A program made the position numbers and the translations under genes. The notes beneath the pieces are model-generated. The model searched no databases, was not told the DNA's origin, and saw nothing but the letters and a program-made list of their open reading frames with translations. Shown in pieces: positions 12,383-24,034 of a DNA stretch of 64,000 nt. Numbering within the stretch: position 1 is the first letter of the stretch; each line of letters starts with the position of its first letter. The stretch is from Coix lacryma-jobi var. lacryma-jobi (Eukaryota; Streptophyta; Magnoliopsida; Poales; Poaceae), in assembly GCA_009763385.1 (NCBI GenBank), contig CM019823.1, positions 26,193,668 through 26,257,667 on the forward strand. The letters are read 5' to 3'.

Positions 12383-12945
12383 CTATTCATCTCTTCTAGT
12401 CCGTCATCTCGATCCTTCACAAATCATACCGGACGCGTACCAGGTGTGTCTGGTATGAGCCAAACGGCTAAGCTATAGCGGTGTGAGTTGAGGTGAGTTA
12501 ATGAGCATTATGATAGGAATTAGGCTGATGTATAACGCCTAAGATGTTGTGTCTTGTAACGAAGAACTGAAACTCTAAAACCTCATTGAATTCTATCTAT
12601 GTTCTTCGTCTCAATTCCTGTTTCTCCTTAAATCTCAAATTCTGAAGCTACTTGTCTGATTCATTGCGGAATCATGACAAGAGGCTAGAGAGCCTAGCGA
12701 ATGTTAGTTTAGGTTTAAATTTTGATGTCTTTTTTGTGAAGCAAGAAATTTAATTACAAATACATAGAGATCAAAAGAGGAAAATGAAGATTGATGTGGC
12801 TTCACAAAATTATGTGCTGATTTGTCGAAAGATGTTAGAAAAAAAGGAAAAACTTTGATATGGACTTTTATTCAGTGATCCGTTTAAAAACCCATTAACT
12901 CACCACAATCCTAGGAACCGTCTAAAAGCCCAACATAGTATTTAT
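12383..12945. repeat. dispersed repeat, copy 1 (about 560 bp)
   Basis: This aligns over its whole length with 27222-27787. Shared landmarks include CTAGTCCGTC, GTATGAGCCAAAC, AACGAAGAACTGAAACTC, TGATTCATTG(C/T)GGAATC and ACCGTCTAAAAGCC. There is no coding potential. It is an unclassified TE fragment. Confidence 0.65.
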
Positions 12946-13418
12946 CCTAAGACTGGCCACAACATGAGCGGTGCTAAAAAATATCAGTCTGACAGCTGTA
13001 CAGATGCCTCAACTCCAACTTTTCCTACGACGTCGGCACCGAGGCTATCCTGTGCGTGGACCTCGACCATAGACCCCTTTCCCTTCCTTCTCGTTTGTTT
13101 CAGACACAAGTGGTCGGTTGAAAATTATTTTTTATCCATTAAGGCACCGGTGAACTGAGAAGCCGTGACTCATCAAAAAAACAAACTAAGTACAACTTTC
13201 CACAATGGTGAGCACAGGTACTGAAACACACTCTCTCGCCTCTTTCAAGACCAGCAATTGTGGCCAGTCTAACACTAAGGCACACAGCCTGTCGCCAGAC
13301 ACGAATTAAGTGACCTTGCTTCGGCAAGTCCGGTCATAACTTTAGCCCTCCAATCCACCCTCCAACGAAGATCCACGTGGGAGATCGGCTCCGATGGATC
13401 CCACCCCGGTTTCGCTTA
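12946..13418. other. intergenic, nothing recognised
   Basis: Short open frames on both strands lack recognisable motifs. It lies between the dispersed repeat and the Harbinger-like element. Confidence 0.3.
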
Positions 13419-15950
13419 GGTCAGTCTCAATGCATTATTTCACTACACGGTTTCCAAAATGCCACATCAGCCGAAACACGATAAAACAATAAACGAAACT
13501 GATCTTCACAATGCTGAGTTTCATTGCACCGTTTCACATGCTCACTGTAGCATTTAATTCTTGTTATTTGTTGTGATCAAATATACTAGATGAAATCTGT
13601 AGCCATTTGTGTCTGGATGAAGCTGTTCACGTAGGGCTGCACACCAGGATCAAACTAATTTATGTACTACGTACAACTTGCCGAATAAACATGATCAAAT
13701 AAACATAGTATAATAAACATGATCAAAATGTATGGACTAGCACCATGGCATACGATTGTGACAGACATCTGGAGTACTGGACCAGATTTAAATTGCAATA
13801 GTCATGAACCCACACTCATTTAGCTTCAAATAAAAGGATGCATGCGACGATCACTAAACTGACAGACATCTGGAGTACCAGACCAGATTGACAACTAGAT
13901 CATTCCCATAGTCACCGGAAAAACATAGATAAGATAGATAAAAAAGTTCAAATAGACTTCAGCCTTCCATTCTCGTTCAGAACTGCAGGATCAGATTCCC
14001 TCCAGCTTTGCGTTCAGATTGGTTTCACCTTCAATAGTTCAGGGAGCCTTCAATAGTTCAGGTCACTGGAAACAAATAGTTTGTGATGAGCTTAGGCTCA
14101 GTTTTAGGTTCCCAGGTTCAGGTTCATTCACATATACTGCTATAAGGTTCATTCAAACAAAAAAATTGTACTCAGACCCAGGATCAGTTTCAGAACTAAC
14201 CTTGGTCCGCAAACAACAATGGAGAAAAATTATCACTGGTAGATTGGCACCCTGCAGAAACCAAAATAGTTTACAATGAGCATTCTGACATTACAAAGTG
14301 CACTATGGATATATATATAAATGATTCAAAAATATAAAACAATTACATGTAGAATGTGACACCAGAATATACTAATAAATGTAGAGTACAATATCTTTCA
14401 GATTTCAGATCACAAAACTCACCTTAGTCTGCAAATAGCTTTTCTTCTAACTTGTGTATTGCCCTCTCGTGGTTAGCCTTTTGCTCTTCAGACATGTTCC
14501 TTGTATCTTTGTTAAGCAGTGTATTGTAGACCTGAAACATCCTTGCTTCTTTTTCCTCTTTTGCTGCCTTCAAATTTGCATTTGATATCTGAATTTGTGC
14601 TTCCGTGACCTTTTCGCGCTCCACCTTCCGATCTTCCTGCACCTTGATAATTTTTTCAATATTGTCCCCAAGGATAACTATTCCTTCCATAACATTTTCT
14701 TTCTTGCACCTTCCACTACGCTCAGCCTTTGCTGCTTCTCTACTAATAGGTCGTGACTGTTCTTATGGAACTTCATGTATCTCAGTCTTGTCTTTCTCTT
14801 TTTCCTCAAACTGTGCACACCATTTGGGCTCCACTTTAATATCTTCCACCAGTGCACCAACTGAAAACGCTTCCACCAGTGCAGAGCTGATGTAACCTGA
14901 ATATTTTTCTAAAACAATAATACAAACAAACTGCAGAGCTGATGTAAAACAGAAGAAAATTACAGAGCTGATAGCAGTATATGGTCAGCTTCAGTAATAT
15001 CCAGTTGAACTATATGGTCAGCTATATCCAGCTTCAGTAATATCCAACTTCAATGGAACTATATGGTCAGCTAACATTATGGTTTCAGATTCAGTTGAAT
15101 TATATCTAAAAATATTTACAGAGCTGATGTGTACCCAACATGTATACAAATGAACTGCATCCATAGAAATGAACTAAGCACAGATTGAAACAAATGGTTA
15201 CCATGAACTTGGGCATTGTTGGTTTGGAGATGCCAAATTTGGGGGAATAGCGCCCCATCCTGCTCCTTTGCGGTGTCCATGGCGGCACAATGGATGCCGA
15301 CGCAGTAGAGGAGGAGCTAGGCACAACAGGTCCTAGAGTCGATGCAACAGGGGTGGGGGTCGTCGCGGCTGGCGTTGCAGTCGGCGCAGCTGGGGACGAA
15401 ATCGGCGGCGGCGGCTCCGGAACCCGTAGGGGCGCAGGGACGACGGCCTTCTTCAGGCCAAGCCGATGTTGGCGAGTGTTCCCGCCTCAACCAGGAAGGC
15501 GTCGCCCGGATTCCTTTGCCGCCGGCGGATCCGTGGCGGCTCGCTTTGCCGGCGGCAGATCCGTGGCGGCCCGCTTTGCCAGTGGTGGATTCATGGCGGC
15601 GGCGGCTCGCGCTAACCCTAAGGACGGTAGATGCAGATGGCGGACGGGGTGGGTGCTGGCGCAACGAGAGGAAGCGGGATGGTACAACGCGGGAAAAATC
15701 CTCAGCGCCGCGGGAGGATGGGGGCGATGGTGGCTAGCTTCGTGCGCCGCGCGCACGGGATCGGGGATGATGAAACGATCGTCCTCAACGCTGGTTTCAC
15801 GCGAATACCAATACATTGGAAACCACGCGACCTCGTTTCACCAAGACAAAAATTTCTCCTTCTCTCACCTGCCCATTTCATGCAAAGTGCTAATGCGTCA
15901 CCGTATTAAATGTGCATGACATCCCTATGAAACCTCCATTGAGACTAGCC
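13419..15950 (-). mobile_element. decayed PIF/Harbinger-like DNA transposon, 2.5 kb
   Basis: The ends GGTCAGTCTCAATGCATT and CCATTGAGACTAGCC are inverted and match the termini of the short MITEs at 3198, 8405 and 56903. TTA precedes the element and TTC follows it, so the duplication is imperfect. The interior carries, on the minus strand, remnants of a Harbinger ORF1-type gene (14424-14890) and a possible 5' exon ending near 15200. No DDE transposase is seen. The right part (15300-15800) is GC-rich and contains a short GCGGATCCGTGGCGG tandem repeat. Confidence 0.6.
14424..14890 (-). pseudogene. Harbinger ORF1-like protein remnant (NAM-associated C-terminal domain)
   Basis: An 88-residue open stretch, MEGIVILGDNIEKIIKVQED followed by a highly charged helix and ending HKLEEKLFAD, resembles the C-terminal NAM-associated domain of plant PIF/Harbinger ORF1 proteins (Myb/SANT-type DNA-binding partners of the transposase). 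Upstream, the same frame gives EEKEKDKTEIHEVP, an in-frame stop, then RPISREAAKAERSG, the domain's usual linker. The stop and the lack of a Myb/SANT domain mark it as broken. Confidence 0.55.
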
Positions 15951-16177
15951 TTCGTCCTCTCGCTCCCACCCTCGCCGCCCTCCGACAGCGAGCAGGCAGA
16001 CCACGAGCACCCCCATGGCATAGATGCAGCCGACGCGATCGTCGTCGCGGCGGAGCTCGCCGTGACGACCTACTTCTTCTTACCCTCGAGTGCGGCCGGC
16101 CTCGCCTGCTTCCTCTCCTCGGCCTGCCCTCCATGCGGGTTAGCGTGGGCATAAGCTTCGTGGGCTCATGACACTTA

Positions 16178-16460
16178 GGGCCTGTTTGGTACAGCTCACA
16201 ACAGCTTCATGAGCTGTTGTGAACTGTTTTTTTTCTCAAACACCATTTTACAAAACAGCTTCAACCATGAAGCTGTTTTATTCTCATCTCACAAAAACAA
16301 CTTCACCCATAAAGCTGAATAAAATAGCTTTTCACAGCTTAAACCTCAATTTCTCTCTCTCCAACCATGCATGTAGTTGTTGGTGAAGCTGTTTTGCCAA
16401 ATGCTTTTTTCAAAACAGCAACAGCTTCACTGGTGAAGCTGAGCTGTACCAAACGAGACC
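16178..16460. mobile_element. MITE, about 283 bp
   Basis: GGGCCTGTTTGGTACAGCTC and GAGCTGTACCAAACGAGACC form terminal inverted repeats. Several internal AACAGCTTCA repeats can pair with each other. It is the same length and style as the element at 6406-6688. The target duplication is not resolved. Confidence 0.6.
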
Positions 16461-16559
16461 TCAGTGAGTCATTCGTCTTGTCGTTTCATGGTGCTCCGTT
16501 CAAAGTCACCGACAACGTCCAAGCCGGCGAGCAGGACAATGACGTCGACCACAACGCGC

Positions 16560-16850
16560 TCCTTCCACACGAATTCCTAGCCTGGAGCACACGCACACCA
16601 GGCAGTCACCGGGGACTAAGGTTTCGTCGTCAAGAATTGGGCGACGCAGCTGGACTTGCTGCAAAGCGTCATAACGGGCGTTCCGCTGTGTTGTACTGGC
16701 TGCAGTACGCGGAGCATGGGCTCAACAAGGTGTTCATGATGGAGGAAATGCGGCTTGGCGTCAAGTTGAAGAGGACCCGCGTTGGGGACGAGGACGTTGT
16801 GACTTGCGAGGCCAATCTCGCCCACCCCTATCTGATCGATCCGATCTCGC
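16560..16850 (+). pseudogene. UDP-glycosyltransferase fragment, frameshifted
   Basis: One frame gives VVKNWATQLDLLQ then a TGVP motif (from about 16624). After a shift near 16695 another frame gives WLQYAEHGLNKVFMMEEMRL. Together these cover most of the PSPG signature of plant family-1 UDP-sugar glycosyltransferases (usually VV..WAPQ...GVP...P.YAEQ..N). The conserved HCGWNS segment and the N-terminal domain are missing, and the frame is broken, so it cannot encode an enzyme. A 530-residue-scale parent gene is inferred. Confidence 0.55.
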
Positions 16851-17463
16851 GCCATGCACTCGCTGTGGCTGTGACGGCGGGGCGCACCAGCACTTAGCAA
16901 TGCCGCTTCCGGGTCTGCTCCACTAGAGCACGTCCACCTCGGACGCTTCCGAAGCGGTGCCCGCTGGTTGACGCAATCGCAGACTCGGCTAGCCTGTGTG
17001 CAGTCGTGGACTCGTGGCGCCGAACGTCGAGTCGTCGTTGTTCACTTGTTCGTTGAGGGCTCGCCGATGATGGGTGTGACGGTGCAGCATGTGGTCCTAC
17101 ATCCTCGATTCCTCGAGCTCGAGGTGCACATCCAAGAGATGGAGATGGAGCTCGCCCAGGGCGTTGGCCCTGCTCTTCCTTTGCGACATGGTAACAGAGC
17201 CACAGCGGCAAAGGGAAAGGCGGAAGCCGCGGAGTGGCGAGAGTGCCTCACGGAGTCACGGCCGCTGCTAGAGCTAGCAGCTGAAAACGCAAGTCCTAGG
17301 TGATGTGATTCTTTTTCTTGACTGAAAACTGGGAGCCATTGGATCACAGTTGAATGCTGGATATGAAGAGGTAAGTTACGACGTGACTTGACTGAGGAAA
17401 GTCACCGAATCCCGATCTTGTCGCGGCCGTTTCTATCGAGATCTCGTTTCTATCTTCCTCTCA
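16851..17463. other. intergenic, nothing recognised
   Basis: Open frames at 16968-17303 (+) and 17042-17347 (-) overlap in GC-rich DNA and show no known motif. Confidence 0.3.
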
Positions 17464-17893
17464 CAGCGTGGGCGCGGATCTTGTGCTCCGTTCCCCACCC
17501 GCGCTCGGCACGAAGGCGACGGAGGCGGCGCTCAGGCTCGGGCTCTCAGCGACGGCGGGGCAGTCCCAGGCTCGGCGGCGGCGTCAGTGGCTCCACCCGC
17601 CTCTCGCCTGTTGCCTCGCGCCCTCGCCTCCGTCCTCCGCACACCGGCCGGCGACCCGCGTACGCACCTCCCTCTCCCCTCCCGCCTCCGCTGGACCGTC
17701 GACTGCGCCCGGCCTCTGCGGCTGGGCCGCACGCCGCGCGCGGCCGGCGGGCAGCGGGAGCCAGCAGCCGCTGCTCCACCTAGGTGGTCGCGCCGCTTTG
17801 GGAGCGCTTATGCCCCATAGCGAAGCGCTAACCGTCCGCTTAGCACTTCAGCGCACTGAAGCGGGCGCTTGGTGCCGCTTTTTGGAACCCTGG
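17464..17893. repeat. GC-rich leader-like repeat, copy 1
   Basis: About 245 bp (17464-17709) is nearly identical to 49037-49278. Both copies are then followed by a tail with GCCCCATAGCGAAGCGCTA and GCGCTTGGTGCC, ending in TTTTTGGAACC. Each copy lies just upstream of a gene: this one 75 bp before the CIP7-like start codon, the other 100 bp before the Yos1-like start codon. It could be a TE that captured or donated a 5' exon. Frames within it are not treated as genes. Confidence 0.6.
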
Positions 17894-17968
17894 AAGTAGC
17901 TAAGGAACTGACTGTTTGGATGAGTTCTAGTGTTGAAAGTGGCATCTATTCACGTTTGTATAAACAAA

Positions 17969-20900
17969 ATGGACAGGAAAGTTGCTAGCAACATGGAGCT
18001 TGATTCTGCTGTCTTCCAAGTATCCTCGCCTGACAACAGGTGAACACTATCTGGATTTATCAGTAGTATTTATGCAACACTTGATCACTATTTCTCCAAC
18101 ATTTGCGTTTGGGCCCCTGTTTGGATTGTAGCTCTTAGATTTTTCAAAGGGACTTGTCCCAATCTCAATTCCTGTGATGCTCCAGCATTGGAAATACTCT
18201 AGCTGTGCTGTGCTTTCCCACCAAGGGTTCACACATCTTAAAAGTTTAAAGGAATTTTGCCTCGGTTTTCATATTGTATCTAGTCGAGCACAGGAACTAC
18301 TTCTCTTTGCTGTAACGCTGTGCTACCATCTTTAAAGATTGGGTATAAAGCTTAACTCTGTCCATGTTTGTTGTGAAATGTTTCATGTATAGGTATGAGG
18401 CAATTGCTTGCAGTAAGGGAAAAACAGAACTGATAGCTTCTGGTCCTTTTGACCAGTTAGTTCTGCACCTGGAAGATGCCAAAGCATTCCAATCTTGTTC
18501 ATCAAGTGGTACTTTTAAACTGTTATTGACCGGGGATGGAAAGGGCTCTTCCTGGTTTACCAAATCCACCTTGCAGAGGTATTTGCATCCTTCTATTTGC
18601 TTATGGTTTTGTCAGTTGTAAGTATGGCTAAATTGAACTGCTCCACCAGATTCTTGCATATCATAAATTCATCTGATACATCAAAATCGGTCAATGGAGT
18701 TTTAGACGAAATGTCACAGCTGGAGGAAACGAGAAAGTTTCATCAGTCACTCTATGTTAAGGTATCACTTGTTTGCCAAAATAAAATTTTCAGCCAACTT
18801 CACTTTTTAACATATCACTGCACATGCCATTAATAATAGAGGTCACATTTGTTTCGCAGGATCAACAAAATGTTATTAGTGGTGCTTTAACAGGTACTTT
18901 CATATAAGCATCTGGTTCTTCCATTGTTTCTTGTTGTTTGAAGACCTTCAAAAGTTCACAATCTTTTAATGTATAACAGATATGCATGCACTATAGCCTG
19001 TCTGCCTTGTTTATTATTGTCCCTGTGATCCACTTCAGTTGCTTTAGGTTTATTTTATCATCTATGTGTTACATAGGTCGTGGGCTTCAACTTTTGTTTT
19101 GCAATGTAATTATACCCTTAGTTGATCTTTACATTGGTGGATCATATCACTTGCTGGTTGACAATTTATTGTAGACAACCAGTCCCACAAATACCGTGCC
19201 CTTGATTTGTTTGCTTATTACCAAAGAAATAGTTGTCAGCTGTATCTTCTCAGAATAACCCTTCCTTCCAACAGATGCTTTGACTTTAGTTGATAATCCA
19301 ATGTACTCATCTACGTCTCCATGGGTACAAGTATAATTAATGCTTTTCTCATGTATTTTATACCGGCAAAACTACTCTCAGGGCATTTATTTTAAAAAAA
19401 GAACAGATGCATTATGCTCTAAAGGTTGAATTGTTGAAGTTCAACTACCTTTTCTTTTCACCAAATATTGTATCAATGCTCACTTGAACAACCATACTTC
19501 ATAAATATGTGTATAAATGCAAATGCAGACAAAACCATGAAATATGTAAACATAAAACTTCTAGAGGGGCTGCTTTTAATGCTTATGTGGTATTTATTCC
19601 TTGTAACATCCAAACATGAAAGCCTGTTCACATTTCAAGTGATATTAACCTTACCGAATCTCGTTGAACCTTTTAATGGTGTTCTGTTTCTTCAGGAGGT
19701 TTGTTTGGTACTGGCGCCATAGCACAGCAGGTAGTTTTCTAGTGCCACAAGGATTTAATTTTACATGGTTTTAATAATGTTTCATGATCCACCCACTTAA
19801 TTTTTAAACATCCACTTTTAGGGAAATGATGGGCTGAATTCATCGGAGACTACAAAGTAAAAATCCTTTCCTTTTCTCTGCTACTTGACTTCAATACCTC
19901 TTTTGGTTGACATTTTTTATGGTTAAATATGCTAGGAATGAATTGCTTCGAGCACTGGATTTGAGGTTAACTGCATTGAACGAAGAGATCTTGATCTTAC
20001 TGAACCGAGCAGTTGGATCCAATTTATCGACAAGAGAAATATCTGATTTATCTGCTTTTGTTCAGAGATTTGGAACATCAGAGTTTAGGTATGTTAAAAA
20101 GCATAGTACTCTGCAATGTCACTCTTTTTTTTGTACGATCAGAGAGTACAGATTATGCTAATTGGCTTCAAGTGGGTCTTCTTGTCATTCATAAACTTAT
20201 GAACTTGGTCATATGGAATTAGTTTGCTTTTACATTTATATGATGTGCCCAATCTTTTGAATCGTGTCTTCATTGTCTGTTCAGTTGAGACGAGATTAAC
20301 TACCGGTTTTTCTCATTTGCCAGTTGGTTGATGCGGTGTATGTTGTTGATTTTGGATTGTCAGCCCTCTGAGGTCCCTTTACAGCAGGATTCTACAACTG
20401 AGAAAATTGACAAGGTTGAGTATGCACATAAACCTTGTGATATCAGTCCTCAGACCAATCTCCAGAGGCCCATTGCCAATAATGTCTCTCCAGCAAAGCT
20501 TGCACAAATTGAGCGTGAGATCTCAACAGAAAGTGAAGATTCCTCTGAGTCCAGTGATGAAGGCGAGGCCATTGTTGAAAGGAGCCGACCTCTTGTAAGA
20601 TCTGCTTCACCTAGAAGATCTGCTTCTCCAATGCGGAGGGTTCAAATTGGGAGATCAGGATCACGTCGATCAACAGCAATTGCCATCAAGAGCCTCAGTT
20701 ACTTCCCTCCTAGTCAGAGGATTCCTTTGGATAAAGATGACGAAAGTAGTACCTGCAATGGTGAAACTGACCAGCCACCAAGGAAATCTGACAATAATGT
20801 AAGAAGGATGAGTGTTCAGGATGCGATTAACCTTTTCGAGAGCAAGCAGAAGGATCAGAATCCGGATTCACAAAATAAGAAAGCTGGTTTGTTTGCTACT

Positions 20901-23347
20901 AAGTCTGTCTTAAGAAGGTGGAGTGCAGGAATGGGTGATTCTTTGAATGAAAAGTCAGAAGGAAAAGTCTCGTCTGAAAGTAAATCAAACATGGCTTCTC
21001 AAACAGAGAAGGTTGGAGCTGAAATGAAGGTTGAACTAGATAACACACCAAAGAATTTTGTTACACCTGAGGTTGAAGATTTAACTTTCCATGCTAATTC
21101 TCATGATACTAGAGTGCCAGAAACGGAGAGCACTGTTTGTGCAGAAGAACCAAAGTTTGGACTGGAGGAAAGCAGTGATCGGACAATGGCCTCTGCAGAG
21201 TGGAACCGCCAGAAGGAAGCTGAACTTAATCAAATGTTATTGAAAATGATGGAAGTCATGCCTGGAAAATTTGCGGGTGCTAATGCCACCGCTGCTGGTC
21301 TCAGTTCCACCAATCAGCAAAAGGCTGTATCTCATGGTCAGCACAGAGAGAAGCGAGACACAAAAGTCAGAACCGAAAAAGGCACAAGGCGACCTGCAAA
21401 GGAACCAATCACCAAGCCCTTGAAGGAAACAGCTGGGCAGAATAAACCGACAATGACATCCAAAACTGGCACTTCAGCAGAGAGACGTATTTCACCAGTT
21501 CCACAAAGGGCACGGCGAAATCCATCACCTCCAGTCGTACCCAAAGAAGTATCTTCAAAGACGCCACCAGTCAGAAAAAGCTCACCGAAACCATCACCTG
21601 CACCTGCATCTGTGCCTACCACACGAAGTTCATGGTCAGGTGGTTCTTTGACTAAAGCAACTACAACACAAAAAACTAAAAGCTCTCCTGGGATGGCTTC
21701 GATGTCCACACAAACTAGTCGAAGAAGGACTCCGACAACACCCTCGTCGTCTCAGCCAGCTTCAAAAGTGGAAAGAGCCATTCAACCAGTGAAGAAGAAG
21801 AAAGAAATGATTACTGCTACCGAGCCAGCTATAAAGGGACAAGAAGAGAAGAAGACAAAAACAGCAACAAAGACAAGCAGAATAACTAGAGTTTCACCTT
21901 CTTCAGAAGAAAAATCAAGTGTAACAACGAAGCAAAACTTGCATAAGGTTTCAAAGAAAAGCAGTGTTGTGCCGCTTGAGTCCAAACCCTTGAAGAAATC
22001 CACTGGAATTAGTCAGAGCATTGGTTCTGGTACTGTGAAGAGTAAGAAGGTACCCCAACTTGATGACTCCTCAAAAGATAGTGGAAGTGTTAATCAAGCT
22101 GAAGATAAGGAGCAATCTCCTATGACAACCAAGCCAACTACCAAGGTACTGGAGGCTGATCTTGCTCAACCAGCACATGATGTTGATGAAAATTTAGAAA
22201 TTTCGCTCGATAATGACTTGAATATTGAAAAAACAGAGGAACCGGCCTCGAGTTTAACTGCAACAGAAATGGGCTCCAGTCTCCATGTTGAACCCTCTAC
22301 CGATGAGGTAGATGAGGCCATACAACCTCCTGATGATGACATGGGCATCTCATCAGCTGCTTGGGTAGAAGTAGAGCATCAAGAACTAGAAGTCACTGAT
22401 TCGAGTGAAAATGTAGTCGCCGAGGATGTAACTTCCCCAGGAATTGCACCATTGCCATCATCAAGCCCAAGAGTGCGTCATTCGTTGTCACAAATGCTGC
22501 AAGCAGATAGCAATGAACCAGAAATTATTGAGTGGGGGAATGCTGAAAACCCACCCGCAATAGTGTTTCATAAGGATTCTCCAAAAGGATTCAAGAGGCT
22601 TCTAAAGTTTGCTCGCAAAAATAAGGGAGACAATAATGCTAACGGCTGGGCAAGCCCCTCAGTAGTTTCTGAAGGAGAAGATGAACTAGAAGAACCAAGA
22701 GGCACTAGTGATAGTGCAAATTCGAGCAGAACTTTTGATGGTTCAAAGACTAATAACTTCTTATCAGGTACCTTTCCAAACCATGATCTCTAAGATGGTT
22801 CTGTATCCAAGTCTAACTTTTATAGGAAGTCTCAGTATACTGATATAGTTAGTCTTTGTCAAGGCGTTTTGACAGCTACACCCATGGTTTAAAGATGATT
22901 ATATGGTCTGTCCTTGTGCTGTTACCAGTTAGAGTATTTATAGACAAACACATTTCCAATTAAGTAACCTCATCACATCACACACGATTTTTACAGCTTT
23001 ACCCACAGCAGTAAGAACCTTTTTGTTGTAGGAGTTCATCTTTCTATGCTTGATCAAATTAGCTCAGCAGTACAGTGTTACATTTCAAGGTCATAAATCT
23101 AAATTCTAAACCAATTCATTTTCAGCTCAATCAACTACCGGCAGCTTCAACTCTATGAACTCGGATAAGCTACGAGAGAGACCTGGAGCTGCCACATCAA
23201 CAAAAGGTTAGTTTTTCGCCAAACAATGTAACGTGATATAATTAGGCCGTTGCTAACCCATCTGTCACGGTACTTCCAGCATCAAGGTCGTTCTTCTCCC
23301 TCTCAAACTTCCGGAGCAGCAGATCAAATGAGTCGAAGCTTCGATAG
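17969..23347 (+). CDS. COP1-interacting protein 7 (CIP7)-like protein
   Basis: Ten exons join in frame with GT/AG boundaries: 17969-18039, 18393-18578, 18650-18761, 18860-18893, 19696-19730, 19822-19856, 19936-20088, 20324-22767, 23126-23206, 23280-23347, giving about 1072 residues. The N-terminal part (LDSAVFQVSSPDNR, then a segment ending GSSWFTKSTLQRF) and the following LDLRLTALNEEI...DLSAFVQRFGTSEFRSWLM block resemble the conserved N-terminal region of plant CIP7 proteins. The long exon 8 is low-complexity and Ser/Thr/Lys/Pro-rich, with RMSVQDAINLFE and a C-terminal KGFKRLLKFARKNKGD block. Family knowledge: Arabidopsis CIP7 is a nuclear COP1 partner that promotes light-regulated gene expression. 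An in-frame ATG at 17993 is an alternative start. The open frame also continues past 22767 to a stop at 22793, which would be an intron-retained short form. Confidence 0.8.
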
Positions 23348-24034
23348 TGTATGCCTGTTTGTCCAGCAGATACATGGATAGTCCATCTCTGCTCCATCCA
23401 GGACGTCTAGATGTAAAAATGGTTTGAGATTTGATTGTTCGGACGGAGCCAGCTTGCTGTGTTTGGCTCTAGTCGCCTGACGTTTGGTATAGCTTCTGTC
23501 TATGAGATGCCATACTTTGCTTCTGCCTTTCTGTACATTTCGACATTTTACTCCAGTGGATGCGAGCTTATTGAGATGATCGACATCTTTCCATGGCTCG
23601 CAAGACATGCTTCAAACCAAAAGCTTTTTGCTGTCTTTTCATGAGCAACAATGTTGGGAATCCTGCGAGCTGTGACGCTCCGACGCGGCGAAACTAGTTC
23701 TGCTATAACCTTTGAAAGTTACTCCAATGCAGCCATATGTTGAACAGCTACTTCCCACCTTGTTGCTATGTGATCATCGATTGATAGCGATCGTAAGGCT
23801 TGACAAATTGGTAACATACAAATCAGTGACATACTGATATTTGACTATCTATTTAAGTACGATTACACCACACATGCCGAACAAGCGTGGTACTAGGAAT
23901 TATTTGGTTCAGATTGATGTCTGAAAACTGCAATGTGCAATGCAATGCGGCCACAGCCACAACGAGCAAAGCGGAAACCAAATTTATCCCTGAGTATACA
24001 CGACTGGATGTACTCTAGCAAAGACCAGGCATCA
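23348..24034. other. 3' UTRs of two convergent genes
   Basis: The CIP7-like gene ends at 23347 (+) and the phosphoglycerate mutase ends at 24035 (-), leaving about 690 bp that must hold both 3' UTRs. No further gene is seen. Confidence 0.6.

Noticed and set aside
17388..17899. Pro/Ser/Arg-rich ORFs near 17.4-17.9 kb and 49.0-49.5 kb
   Set aside because: Both lie in the shared GC-rich repeat; several frames are open at once and none shows a domain.
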